NCBI GenBank assembly: GCA_963169345.1
Contig: CAUJCT010000053.1
Coordinates: 124,001 to 188,000 of the forward strand
Length of the DNA stretch: 64,000 nt
Reading direction: 5' to 3'
DNA from: Bacteroidota bacterium
Lineage (GTDB): Bacteria; Bacteroidota; Bacteroidia; NS11-12g; UBA955
A program made the position numbers and the translations under genes. Shown here in pieces: positions 1 through 8,014 of the stretch. The notes under the pieces were generated by a model. That model was not told the DNA's origin. It saw nothing but the letters and a program-made list of their open reading frames with translations, and searched no databases. How positions within the stretch are numbered: the first letter of the stretch is position 1; each line of letters opens with the position of its first letter.

Positions 1-287
1 CTAAACTTTACATAATAAGCGCGATCTTCATAATAGCTTATGTCCAATCCAAAATAGATTATCTTATAACTGACTGAACCATCCTGTTCATATCGGGATG
101 TTATCTGATATTTCATGCTGCCATAGCTTGAAGACTGATTGCAGATATCGCCGTTGAGTGCATTACCGGTAATTTTGAACAATTCCTTTTCACTTCGTAC
201 TGAAGGTACTATATAATCAAAAGCATTTTCCTGAGCAGATACATGTCCTGCTATAAGCAACAACGCTAACAATAAAGGATTTTTCAT
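1..287 (-). CDS. Secreted protein of unknown function (3' end cut by window edge)
   Basis: An open frame runs from an ATG at 287-285 leftward to the window edge, giving about 95 residues with no stop, so the gene is partial. The N-terminus is a clear signal peptide: two Lys/Asn residues, a run of Leu/Ala/Ile and a cleavage-like SAQ around residue 19. The visible mature part is rich in Tyr and Ser and matches no family I recognise. It follows the GNAT gene at 417-869 on the same strand after about 130 bases; I see no clear promoter in that gap. The signal peptide makes export to periplasm or outer surface likely; anything more would be guessing. Confidence 0.6.
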   Translation of the reverse strand, partial: MKNPLLLALLLIAGHVSAQENAFDYIVPSVRSEKELFKITGNALNGDICNQSSSYGSMKYQITSRYEQDGSVSYKIIYFGLDISYYEDRAYYVKF

Positions 288-416
288 GGCTGAAAATTAT
301 AGCGTTTTCATAAAAATTGCTATAATTCATATGTACTATCAGCTTCATAAAGTGCAATAATATACACTTCTAAAATTCAATAATTTAAAATAGTGTAAGT
401 TTAAAAAAACAGAAAT

Positions 417-869
417 TTAAAGCTGCTTAATCATCCTTAAATGTGGAATACCAACCTCTAAAAATTCGTCACCTTCGACATGGTATCCAAGTTTTTCATA
501 GAACGGAACAACATTTTTTCTTGCATGCAAATCAATAATTTTATAGCCATTTTGATTAGCCCACTTTTCAGAAAACTGAACCATTTTTTTTCCTATACCT
601 TTGCTTTGAAAATCAGGAGACACTGCGACCTGTCTCATTTTCAAAATGTCGTCACTCAGGTCCTTCATGGTCTTTAATAATAGAACCCCGACTAATTTAT
701 TACCTGCAAAAGCACCTATATGTATTTGATCAGATTCTTTATCCAAATCAGTTCTTTTAAAATCTAATCCAAGTGGTTGACGCAAGACTTCATATCTCAG
801 CTCAATACTTTTTAATTGATCATCAGAATTGAAAACTAAAACTTTACAAATAATATCTTCCTGGTTCAT
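417..869 (-). CDS. GNAT family N-acetyltransferase
   Basis: A single GNAT domain fills the protein (about 150 residues). The acetyl-CoA loop is visible as QSKGIGKKM, preceded by the beta strand MRQVAVSP and followed by the helix and the FYEKLGY segment typical of GNAT C-termini. GNATs transfer acetyl groups from acetyl-CoA to amines of small molecules or proteins; the substrate cannot be read from sequence, though the N-terminal RYEVLRQPLG segment recalls ElaA-like members. The frame extends up to 911, but a -7-like TAGATTTG on this strand (909-916) would start transcription near 904, so the ATG at 869 (or 884) is the better start. It diverges from a second GNAT gene at 927. The two proteins share only the fold. 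Confidence 0.8.
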   Translation of the reverse strand: MNQEDIICKVLVFNSDDQLKSIELRYEVLRQPLGLDFKRTDLDKESDQIHIGAFAGNKLVGVLLLKTMKDLSDDILKMRQVAVSPDFQSKGIGKKMVQFSEKWANQNGYKIIDLHARKNVVPFYEKLGYHVEGDEFLEVGIPHLRMIKQL

Positions 870-908
870 GTTTGATATTGTCATCTTATTTCTGCTATTT
901 TGAGCAAT

Positions 909-916
909 CAAATCTA
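909..916 (-). promoter_or_regulatory. Bacteroidota -7 element for GNAT gene
   Basis: Read on the minus strand this is TAGATTTG, matching the Bacteroidota TAnnTTTG element. No convincing -33 TTG lies at the expected distance. Its position argues against a translation start at 911 for the downstream GNAT gene. Confidence 0.3.
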
Positions 917-926
917 AAGAATATTT

Positions 927-1466
927 ATGAATGATAATAAGGTCTTTGAACTAAAGTTGGAAATGGTCAAAGACCACGAACTACAAGAGATTGCTGAACT
1001 GGCTAAAGTTATCTGGCACGATCACTATACTTCAATAATCGGCAAAGAACAGATAGAGTATATGCTGAACAAATTTTATTCAGAGCAAGCTTTAAAAAAT
1101 CAGTTGAATGAAAATCAGGTTTTCAGATTTATCTATTCAGACGACAAAAAAATTGGGTTCATTGCAACAACGAATACTTCTCCTTGCAAATGTTTCATCA
1201 ACAAGTTCTATATACTCTCAGGCCAGCAATCACAATCGATTGGTACACTGGTAATGGATAAATTAAAAACTGAATTAAGACAATCAGGATGTTCAAAAAT
1301 GAAATTCAAACTAACTGTTAACAGACAAAATTTTAAAGCCATCAATTTTTATTTCAAGAACGGATTCAAGATTGAAAGTGTAGCTGACTTTGATATTGGG
1401 AATGGATATGAGATGAACGACTTCATTATGGTAATGCATTCTGAAAGCATTGAAAACAAAGGGTAA
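927..1466 (+). CDS. GNAT family N-acetyltransferase
   Basis: A 179-residue protein with one GNAT domain. The order of elements is the usual one: an N-terminal helical part (HELQEIAELAKVIW), a central strand INKFYIL, the acetyl-CoA loop QQSQSIGTLVMDKL, then NFKAINFYFKNGF. Gly replaces the usual Arg/Gln pattern at some loop positions but the fold signature is intact. The substrate is unknown. The chosen start is the first ATG; an internal ATG at 963 is possible. The gene is divergent from the GNAT gene to its left, and the 345 bases after its stop carry no recognisable gene. Confidence 0.8.
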   Translation: MNDNKVFELKLEMVKDHELQEIAELAKVIWHDHYTSIIGKEQIEYMLNKFYSEQALKNQLNENQVFRFIYSDDKKIGFIATTNTSPCKCFINKFYILSGQQSQSIGTLVMDKLKTELRQSGCSKMKFKLTVNRQNFKAINFYFKNGFKIESVADFDIGNGYEMNDFIMVMHSESIENKG

Positions 1467-1811
1467 GGCGGATATTGAAAACAGATAAAGTTAAAAGATA
1501 AGATCATTCAAAATTTGATTTTGAAAAGTACATTGTCAATAAAACTTACTTTAAAAAACTTTAAAAATTGAGACGACAAAATTGCTTTTTCAGGAAGGCG
1601 GTTTGCAGCGAAGTACCGAAATTAGGGCACTAAGAGATATGATATATGTTGATATCTATACAAACTAGAGGGCATATAAAAATGAGTTTGGAAAATTTTA
1701 GTCAACTATATTGACAATACCACCGCATTGATTTTGATAAGTTGTTAATACATTTTTACTAATGTTTTCAATAGTTTGCGAAAGTTATCTAATTTTGGCC
1801 CCTTATAAAGA
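1467..1811. other. 345-bp intergenic stretch, no recognisable gene
   Basis: This gap between a GNAT gene and the SET-domain gene has no ORF of normal size, no RNA gene and no convincing terminator. A 21-codon TTG-started frame at 1568-1633 has protein-like composition (several Arg, Cys and Phe) and may be a decayed fragment, but this is weak. The last 25 bases contain a -7-like element for the SET gene. Confidence 0.4.
1790..1797 (+). promoter_or_regulatory. -7 element upstream of SET-domain gene
   Basis: TAATTTTG matches the Bacteroidota TAnnTTTG consensus and lies 14 bases before the ATG of the SET gene, which implies a leader of roughly 10 bases. No good -33 TTG is seen. It would drive the SET and histone-like genes together. 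Confidence 0.4.
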
Positions 1812-2195
1812 ATGACGAAAGAAATAAAATTAATCACGAATGACCACCTATTTGTATCTAATGCAGGACACAAAGGAAGGGGTGTGTTTACATCTAAAGT
1901 TTTAAAGAAAGGAGATCTTATAGAAATTTGTCCTGTGATAGAGGTGAGTTATAAAGACCACCAGAAGTTAGTAGGAAATATTTTGGAGAACTATACGTTT
2001 GTATGGAATACACAAAAAAAGAGCGCGGCGATACTTTTGGGATTTGGATCACTTTATAACCATTCAACCAAACCGAATGCAGATTATCTGAAGCGATTAA
2101 AAGATGGAGTAATGGTCTTTAAGGCGTTGAAGACTATTAAAGTTGGAGAAGAGATAACGATTGACTACGGAGAGATGCACTCGGATTTAAATTGA
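1812..2195 (+). CDS. Small SET-domain protein, probable lysine methyltransferase
   Basis: A 127-residue protein that is almost only a SET domain. Visible motifs in order are GRGVF at residues 22-26, LYNHS at 81-85 (the NHS/NHxC motif that binds S-adenosylmethionine) and EEITIDYGE at 113-121 with the catalytic-type Tyr119. These three are the hallmarks of SET methyltransferases, which methylate lysine side chains using S-adenosylmethionine. There are no pre-SET or post-SET cysteine clusters and no signal peptide, so it is a cytoplasmic minimal SET enzyme. The next gene, 24 bases downstream on the same strand, encodes a protein that is 40 percent lysine and is the obvious candidate substrate. 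Chlamydial SET proteins that act on the histone-like Hc1 are a known parallel. Activity here is inferred, not shown. Confidence 0.85.
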   Translation: MTKEIKLITNDHLFVSNAGHKGRGVFTSKVLKKGDLIEICPVIEVSYKDHQKLVGNILENYTFVWNTQKKSAAILLGFGSLYNHSTKPNADYLKRLKDGVMVFKALKTIKVGEEITIDYGEMHSDLN

Positions 2196-2219
2196 AACCC
2201 AATTTTAATACATATAAAT

Positions 2220-2498
2220 ATGGCAACAACAAAAAAACCAGCTGCTAAAGCAAAAGCCACAAAAGCAGCTCCGAAAGCAAAAGCTAAAGCTAAAGCCGCT
2301 CCAAAGGCAAAAGCAAAAGCTAAAGCTGCTCCTAAAGCTAAAGCAAAGGCTAAAGCTGCTCCAAAAGCAAAAGCAAAAGCTAAAGCTGCTCCAAAGGCTA
2401 AAGCCAAAGCAAAAGCTAAAGCAAAAGCTAAGCCAGCCGCTAAAAAAGCTGCTGCTCCTAAAGCTAAAGCAAAAGCAAAAAAATCTGGTAAGAAGTAA
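2220..2498 (+). CDS. Histone H1-like Lys/Ala/Pro repeat protein
   Basis: A 92-residue protein made of 41 Ala, 37 Lys and 8 Pro, with no acidic, aromatic or large aliphatic residue apart from the initiator Met. From residue 16 a ten-residue unit AAPKAKAKAK occurs four times in perfect register, then a fifth, longer copy, and the protein ends KSGKK. This is the composition of the C-terminal tail of eukaryotic H1 and of bacterial H1-like proteins such as chlamydial Hc1/Hc2 and Bordetella BpH1, which bind DNA non-specifically and compact it. It lacks any globular domain, so DNA or RNA binding by charge is the likely role. It shares a transcription unit with the SET-domain gene and is closed by a strong terminator. 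Nearly all lysines use AAA, so the DNA itself is repetitive. Confidence 0.85.
   Translation: MATTKKPAAKAKATKAAPKAKAKAKAAPKAKAKAKAAPKAKAKAKAAPKAKAKAKAAPKAKAKAKAKAKAKPAAKKAAAPKAKAKAKKSGKK
2265..2435 (+). repeat. 30-bp tandem repeat inside histone-like gene
   Basis: Four in-register 30-base units plus a fifth extended unit encode AAPKAKAKAK. The copies differ mostly by synonymous changes (gct/gca, aaa/aag). Such an array can gain or lose units by slippage without breaking the frame. Confidence 0.85.
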
Positions 2499-2523
2499 TT
2501 CACTCTTAACCTCTCTTTAACAG

Positions 2524-2556
2524 AACCCGTATCTACCTGATGCGGGTTTTGTTTTG
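2524..2556 (+). terminator. Rho-independent terminator of SET/histone unit
   Basis: A 10-bp stem (AACCCGTATC pairing with GATGCGGGTT, one G-T pair) with loop TACCT is followed by a T-rich run. It closes the two-gene SET/histone-like unit. Confidence 0.8.
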
Positions 2557-2649
2557 AAAATCTAATTCTGAAAACAAGTACTCAAAGAAACTCATTGCCC
2601 TAAGCAGGCAATATCAACTACCTCAACTGGCTCTTCTTACCAAGAGCCC

Positions 2650-2674
2650 AAAGCCTGTCCCTGTGACAGGCTTT
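2650..2674. other. Perfect 10-bp inverted repeat between convergent genes
   Basis: AAAGCCTGTC and GACAGGCTTT form a perfect stem with loop CCTGT, 26 bases past the stop of the M1 peptidase gene. A smaller hairpin (GGCTCTT/AAGAGCC, 2629-2648) sits beside it. No long T tract follows on either strand, so it may be a weak terminator, an RNA 3'-end structure or a small repeat element. Confidence 0.5.
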
Positions 2675-2700
2675 GATCATTTATTACAATTGCAATTCAG

Positions 2701-5586
2701 CTATTCACTTAAGCTAAATTTGTTATCGAGAACCAATCCCTTTACCAATTTACCAGGCTCTAATACGTTTAAATTCAATTTAAATCCTATGGTATTTAGG
2801 AAAGATTGATTGACTAAATTATAAGATGAAAACAGATTTGAATAGGCAACCGGAATATAAATACTGAACATATCTGACAATAATCTTAGTTCAACTCCTC
2901 CAGTATATAACAGGTCATTTCTGACTTCAAGATTTAAACCAATGACTTGTTTAGTATATCGAACATATCCAAAATCCATATAAAAGGAAATTGGTATTTT
3001 TCCTGGAAAATCAATAGAATTTCTTAGTGTTAAACTATACTTGTCAATTGGATTGATTATTACAACATTTCTAATTCCTCCATTATCCAAAATCTGTTTT
3101 CCAATTAATAATTGGCTGAAGTAATTTTCATTCCTGCCAAACAATAATTCTGAACGTGTGTAATCCATTGGACCAGCATTTCCACTTACATAAAAACTTT
3201 GAATTGTTTGTCCATTAAGATTTGCAAATGATTTGGACATATAAGGGAAAAAACCTGCATAAAACTCAGATTTAAAATACTTGCCTTTCTTATACTGATA
3301 TCTGTATTTTAAATTCATCCAGGTTTTTAAATATTGATAGGATGTCGGATTAAACTTGTTATTCGAACCAAACTCAGCATCAAATGATAAAATGATACGA
3401 CTAAGCAACTTCTTAAATTCATATTTATAGGTAGCTTTGTAGTAGTTATAATAATGCTCTCTCGAGTTTGTAGAAATCATATTATTCCCCAAACTATCCT
3501 TACCGGAAATGTAGGTTGAATTCTGTAAACCCGTATGAATGAATTGAAAGATTAATGTCTTCTCAGTTCGGGTTACTCCTGATTGACCTCCTATTCCATG
3601 AAACTTGAAATAAGGCCTTAATCTATAATAAGAATTACTCTCCGAATTCTCCTCAATTCCATAACTCTGTCCCTGTAACCCCGTCTCTATATATGAGCGC
3701 TTTTTCTTTGAAACATATCTGTACGATATCTTTCCCCATCCGTTCATCGACTTTCGCTTAAATGAATACCCGGGTAAAAAAGCATAATCTATCGCCCTGT
3801 CATTTAATATCGAATTATTAATCACCAACATTGGATAAAATCCATCATAAATATTATACCCCATAAATGGCATGATGTTCACTTGCGCATCTCTGTCGTA
3901 TATTGGATATCCAATTGGAAAACTTAGTCGTATCAAGCGCTTTCCTTGACCATTGTTGTATAAACTCCTCTCTGCCAAAAATCCATTGGGGTTTACATCC
4001 TTTGATAAAGTACCCTTCGACTTCAAATACATACTCAATGAATCGGATCCTTTGATTTTATAATTCTTCATCCACTTACCCGATACATAGTCAATCGTGT
4101 TGACATCTGATAATATATCCTTAAAAAACCATCCCAATGGAAAACCGCAAGTCTTCTCAAAACTACTTTGCATATCCCCGGGCAATGGGTGTCTGTACTT
4201 CCACTCATTAAAATAATTCCTGAAACAACTAAAAAACAAATCATCTCCCAATTGTTCTCTCAAATACGCAAATGCTAAAGGGCCTCTTCCATAGATAACC
4301 AATCCATAAGCTGCATACGAATACTCTGCTGATGACAGATTGATAGCCTGACTTGTTCCCATCGCTGTCATTTGTCTTATACCAACCAGAGTCGAATGCT
4401 TGCCTATCCATTGTCTTCTGCTCAAAGGGTTATAAAAAAATCTGTCGGGAATAACATCTCCTGCTTGTTTTTCATCCAAAGCATTAGTAACAACTTTATC
4501 AAAATAAGAATTGATCGATTCGTCCATCCAGGGATATTGTCTTTCGTTATTGCCTATAATTCCGTAAAACCAATTGTGCCCGACTTCATGAACAATAGTT
4601 TCCATAGCATCACTGGCACATAGTGTTATGGTAGGGTATTCCATACCAGCACCAGCTTCTAATGGTCCTATAACCAACTTACATGTTTTATATGGATACT
4701 TGCCAATATATTCTCCATATAATTCAAGTGTCTTACCCATATATTTGAATACATCTTCAGAGATATCACCCTGATAATAGGCTTCCAATACAACTGTATC
4801 ACCATCCGGCAAAACATAATACTCACTTCTTTCAATCAACGAGTCAGAACAAAACCAGGCAAAGTCATGGATGTTGCTTTCTTCATATTTATAAGTTGTA
4901 AAACCACCTTTCTCCGATTGTTGAACAAGATTGCCGGTAGATGCCAGTTCATACCTGTTTGGAACTGTAATCTCTACATTAAAATCTCCATATTCACTGT
5001 AAAATTCTCCCTGATTGAGGTATGACATTTGATTCCATCCATTCACATCAAAAACAGCTGGTTTTGGATACCATTGTGTTACTGCGTAAAACCCATTTTC
5101 ATAACCGCTTCTTGAATACACTTTTGGAAGCTTGACATGAAAAGGTGTACTTATCTTAATCGATTGACCAGTCAGAAGCGGCACATCAAGAGCAATCACT
5201 GCAATATCTTCCTGTCCACTCAACAACACCCAACTAAGAAACTTACCATCAGCTTCAAACTTCAAACTATCGATGTAACCTCTATTTTCAGATTTTGCAA
5301 ATAAATAATCATAATTACCATTCAATGCCATTTGTTTAGCAAAAGGTGTTTGATTATCCTTATAAGCATTTGGCCATAAATGAACATATAACTTATTAAG
5401 CATAGAAGGTGAATTATTAAAATAGTGGATTTCAATGTTCCCATCTAAAGCATGATTTGCAGTGTCTAAAGTTACTCTGATAGAATAATTAACTTTCTGT
5501 TGCCACTCAGACTGGTGTTGTGCTTTCAAATCCAGTTCTATTAGACATATCCATAAGGCAAATGTCACTAAATGTTGTAGTTTCAC
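2701..5586 (-). CDS. M1 family zinc metallopeptidase with barrel-like C-terminal half
   Basis: A 961-residue exported protein. A signal peptide (cleavage near KAQ, residues 21-23) is followed by an M1 aminopeptidase-like region. The zinc site is complete: HEVGH at residues 333-337 and the third ligand Glu356 eighteen residues on (MDES). The exopeptidase motif appears as GAGMEYPT upstream of it. M1 enzymes remove N-terminal residues from peptides. Past about residue 560 the sequence changes character: short alternating polar/aromatic stretches rich in Tyr, Phe and Lys look like amphipathic beta strands of an outer-membrane barrel, and nothing resembles the usual M1 helical C-terminal domain. 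I infer a periplasmic or surface peptidase anchored by a barrel. The gene stands alone, convergent with the SET/histone unit. Confidence 0.85.
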   Translation of the reverse strand: MKLQHLVTFALWICLIELDLKAQHQSEWQQKVNYSIRVTLDTANHALDGNIEIHYFNNSPSMLNKLYVHLWPNAYKDNQTPFAKQMALNGNYDYLFAKSENRGYIDSLKFEADGKFLSWVLLSGQEDIAVIALDVPLLTGQSIKISTPFHVKLPKVYSRSGYENGFYAVTQWYPKPAVFDVNGWNQMSYLNQGEFYSEYGDFNVEITVPNRYELASTGNLVQQSEKGGFTTYKYEESNIHDFAWFCSDSLIERSEYYVLPDGDTVVLEAYYQGDISEDVFKYMGKTLELYGEYIGKYPYKTCKLVIGPLEAGAGMEYPTITLCASDAMETIVHEVGHNWFYGIIGNNERQYPWMDESINSYFDKVVTNALDEKQAGDVIPDRFFYNPLSRRQWIGKHSTLVGIRQMTAMGTSQAINLSSAEYSYAAYGLVIYGRGPLAFAYLREQLGDDLFFSCFRNYFNEWKYRHPLPGDMQSSFEKTCGFPLGWFFKDILSDVNTIDYVSGKWMKNYKIKGSDSLSMYLKSKGTLSKDVNPNGFLAERSLYNNGQGKRLIRLSFPIGYPIYDRDAQVNIMPFMGYNIYDGFYPMLVINNSILNDRAIDYAFLPGYSFKRKSMNGWGKISYRYVSKKKRSYIETGLQGQSYGIEENSESNSYYRLRPYFKFHGIGGQSGVTRTEKTLIFQFIHTGLQNSTYISGKDSLGNNMISTNSREHYYNYYKATYKYEFKKLLSRIILSFDAEFGSNNKFNPTSYQYLKTWMNLKYRYQYKKGKYFKSEFYAGFFPYMSKSFANLNGQTIQSFYVSGNAGPMDYTRSELLFGRNENYFSQLLIGKQILDNGGIRNVVIINPIDKYSLTLRNSIDFPGKIPISFYMDFGYVRYTKQVIGLNLEVRNDLLYTGGVELRLLSDMFSIYIPVAYSNLFSSYNLVNQSFLNTIGFKLNLNVLEPGKLVKGLVLDNKFSLSE

Positions 5587-5714
5587 TTCTGCAAAAATAA
5601 TCGACTTTTCCTAAGAGTAAAGAGATAATTAAATATTTTAAGAAAACTAAACTTGGGGACAAAATGTAAGGTAAATTTAATTTGGAGCAGCCAAAAATAT
5701 CATTTGTAAAAACT

Positions 5715-5722
5715 TATATTTG
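5715..5722 (+). promoter_or_regulatory. -7 element upstream of TPR-comA operon
   Basis: TATATTTG matches TAnnTTTG and lies 60 bases before the ATG at 5783. A -33 element at the right distance is not evident. Confidence 0.35.
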
Positions 5723-5782
5723 TGCATACAAATGCGAATTTTCATATTATTTCGGATTTGTACCCCTTAAAGACACACGAAT

Positions 5783-7234
5783 ATGTTTGATGATTTTGAC
5801 GACAATGACTCTGCAGGCGATGACCTATTCAGCCATATCGACATTGAGCAGGCATTATTAAAATACCGACAACTTGCAGATGATCAATCTGTATTTTTCT
5901 CTGAAGATGAAATAGAGGCGCTTTCCTATCACTTTTTTGTACAGAGTCAGCTGGATGATCAATTGGCTATAGTTGAGCAAGGCTTGTATTTGTATCCAAA
6001 TAAAGTTGATTTCATGGTTGAAAAAGCTTCTATCTATTCGATGAAAAATCAAAACAGGGAAGCTTTAGAAATTATTCATGAAGCAAAAGAACTGGAACCT
6101 TACAATCCTATAGTTCACAAAATGGAAGCAGAAATTTTGATGGACCTGGATAGAATTGATGAAGCAGAATCCAGTTTCAATTCTGCTCTAGAAAACAGCG
6201 AATTTGAAGATGATGAGTTCATTATTGAAACTTATATTCATTATGCTCAACTCATCAGTCAAAATGGAAAACTGGATAAAGCCAATAAATTAATTGAGAA
6301 AGCGCTCAAACGCTTCAAGAATCACGAACAGCTTTTTAATCAGTTAACGCTTAATTTCATCTCAAATAATGCCTACCCTGATGGCATTGAGTACTTTAAA
6401 AAACGTATTGACAATGACCCATATTCTTATTTAAGTTGGTATCATTTAGGGCGATTATATGAACTTACCAATAAACAGGAATTAGCTTTAAGCGCCTACG
6501 AATATTCGAGTTTGGCAAGTACCGATTCGAAAAATGCTTTGTTCAATATGGGAGGCATTCTTGAAAGCAAAGGTGAATACGAAAAAGCCATTGACAATTA
6601 TCTGGCTTGTGTTAAAGGTTCAGGCGACTTGTATCCATTTATATGTATAGCCAGGTCGTATCTGGCACTCGAAAATGGCGCCATGGCCAGGTTTTATCTT
6701 GAAAAAGCACAAAATCTGGAAGAAATGCTCCCGGAATACAATTATCTGATAGGATACTCCTATTTAACGGATGAAGAAGCCCTCAAAGCTTTGCCATTTT
6801 TTAAGAAAGTATTTGATGAAGATAATGAAGACTTCGCCGCACTTAAAGGTCTCTTTACTTGCTACTCTGAACTGGAAGATTTCGAATCTTTCGAAAAACT
6901 CTATAGAGAACAATATAAATCCAATTACGATTTGCTCTTGTCCAACTGGAAAGAAATGGCTGCAACATTGTACCAGAATGAAATGGATGTGCTTTTAGAA
7001 GAGTTTTTAATTGAGATTAAAGCGCATAAAAAAATGGCAAACGAGCTGGATGGAGTAATGATTTGTATCAGATATGACCAGCAACCTTCCGAATCTAACA
7101 AGGATGTTATAATTTCGCGCCTGCTTACACAGTTTGAAGACACACTCGAAAGCGTAAAACTTTTCTGTACTGATTTATACGACAATGAGGACTTCAGACG
7201 CACATTAGATATTTATCAAACTGACAATGAATAG
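5783..7234 (+). CDS. Tetratricopeptide-repeat protein
   Basis: A 483-residue soluble protein made largely of TPR units: helix pairs with the spaced small/aromatic pattern recur along the length, for instance AWYHLGRLYE-like, ALFNMGGILESKGEYEKAI and YNYLIGYSYL segments. The first 20 residues are very acidic. There is no signal peptide or membrane segment, so it acts in the cytoplasm, probably as a protein-binding scaffold; partners are unknown. Its last codons overlap the start of the comA gene by 8 bases, which implies translational coupling and shared expression with phosphosulfolactate synthase and the YqeY-like protein. Confidence 0.8.
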   Translation: MFDDFDDNDSAGDDLFSHIDIEQALLKYRQLADDQSVFFSEDEIEALSYHFFVQSQLDDQLAIVEQGLYLYPNKVDFMVEKASIYSMKNQNREALEIIHEAKELEPYNPIVHKMEAEILMDLDRIDEAESSFNSALENSEFEDDEFIIETYIHYAQLISQNGKLDKANKLIEKALKRFKNHEQLFNQLTLNFISNNAYPDGIEYFKKRIDNDPYSYLSWYHLGRLYELTNKQELALSAYEYSSLASTDSKNALFNMGGILESKGEYEKAIDNYLACVKGSGDLYPFICIARSYLALENGAMARFYLEKAQNLEEMLPEYNYLIGYSYLTDEEALKALPFFKKVFDEDNEDFAALKGLFTCYSELEDFESFEKLYREQYKSNYDLLLSNWKEMAATLYQNEMDVLLEEFLIEIKAHKKMANELDGVMICIRYDQQPSESNKDVIISRLLTQFEDTLESVKLFCTDLYDNEDFRRTLDIYQTDNE

Positions 7235-8012
7235 TGAAATTTTTAATTTAACTCAACTCCCTGAAAGGTCAACTCCTCCAAGGGAAAAAGGTCTTACCAT
7301 GGTAATGGACAAAGGCTTAAGTATCCGCGAATCTCTCGACCTTATCGAGCATGGCAGTCATTTAATTGATTTACTCAAACTCGGTTTCGGCACTGCATAC
7401 GTTACCCCAAAACTGAAAGAAAAAATTGGCCATTATAAAAAGGCCGGCTTCAAAGTGTATTTCGGTGGTACATTATTCGAAGCTTATGCAGTAAGAAATC
7501 AGTTTGACGACTACCGCAGAGTACTCGATTACTATGGTATTGAACATGTTGAAGTCAGTGATGGTTCAATGGAAATTCCTCATAATGAAAAATGTGAATA
7601 CATCCATAAATTGGCCAAAGACTTTACTGTGATTTCTGAAGTTGGTTCTAAAGATGCCGAAAAAATTATCCCTCCTTACGAATGGATTGAAATGATGGAA
7701 AAGGAACTTGAAGCCGGTGTATGGAAAGTGATTGCCGAAGCCCGCGAAAGTGGAACAGTAGGAGTTTTCAGAGGCACTGGTGAAGTTCGCTCGGGTTTAG
7801 TGGCCGAAATCATCCGTAAGATCCCTCAGGATAAAATCATCTGGGAAGCCCCTTTAAAAGCTCAGCAAGTTTGGTTTATAAAACTCTATGGAGCAAATGT
7901 CAACCTGGGCAATATCGCACCAAACGAGTTAATAGCTTTAGAAACTCTTCGCTTAGGACTAAGAGGTGATAGTTTTGATTTCTTTTTAAATCAGGAAAAA
8001 ACAGCTCATTAA
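7227..8012 (+). CDS. comA: Phosphosulfolactate synthase
   Basis: A 261-residue TIM-barrel protein of the ComA family, which adds sulfite to phosphoenolpyruvate to give (2R)-phospho-3-sulfolactate. Family features visible are the N-terminal REKGLTMVMDKGLS segment, DLLKLGFGTAY, YFGGTLFEAY, VSDGSMEI, ISEVGSKD, FRGTGEVR and the WEAPLKAQQ segment; length is normal. In methanogens the product leads to coenzyme M. Bacteroidota have no methanogenesis, so here sulfolactate or cysteate for sulfonolipids (capnine/sulfobacin type) is the more reasonable role, an inference. It overlaps the TPR gene by 8 bases and precedes the yqeY-like gene by 2. Confidence 0.88.
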   Translation: MNSEIFNLTQLPERSTPPREKGLTMVMDKGLSIRESLDLIEHGSHLIDLLKLGFGTAYVTPKLKEKIGHYKKAGFKVYFGGTLFEAYAVRNQFDDYRRVLDYYGIEHVEVSDGSMEIPHNEKCEYIHKLAKDFTVISEVGSKDAEKIIPPYEWIEMMEKELEAGVWKVIAEARESGTVGVFRGTGEVRSGLVAEIIRKIPQDKIIWEAPLKAQQVWFIKLYGANVNLGNIAPNELIALETLRLGLRGDSFDFFLNQEKTAH

Positions 8013-8014
8013 TT

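Noticed and set aside
1568-1633. 21-codon TTG-started frame in the first intergenic gap
   Set aside because: Too short, no ribosome site or promoter, and no homologue can be named.
2265-2435. CRISPR-like array
   Set aside because: The repeats are contiguous, encode AAPKAKAKAK and have no unique spacers.
2165-2503. 112-residue Ala/Leu/Phe-rich frame antisense to the histone-like gene
   Set aside because: It is the mirror of the AAA/GCT repeat and reads as AFALAF repeats; no start context, and the sense gene has a promoter-SET-terminator setting.
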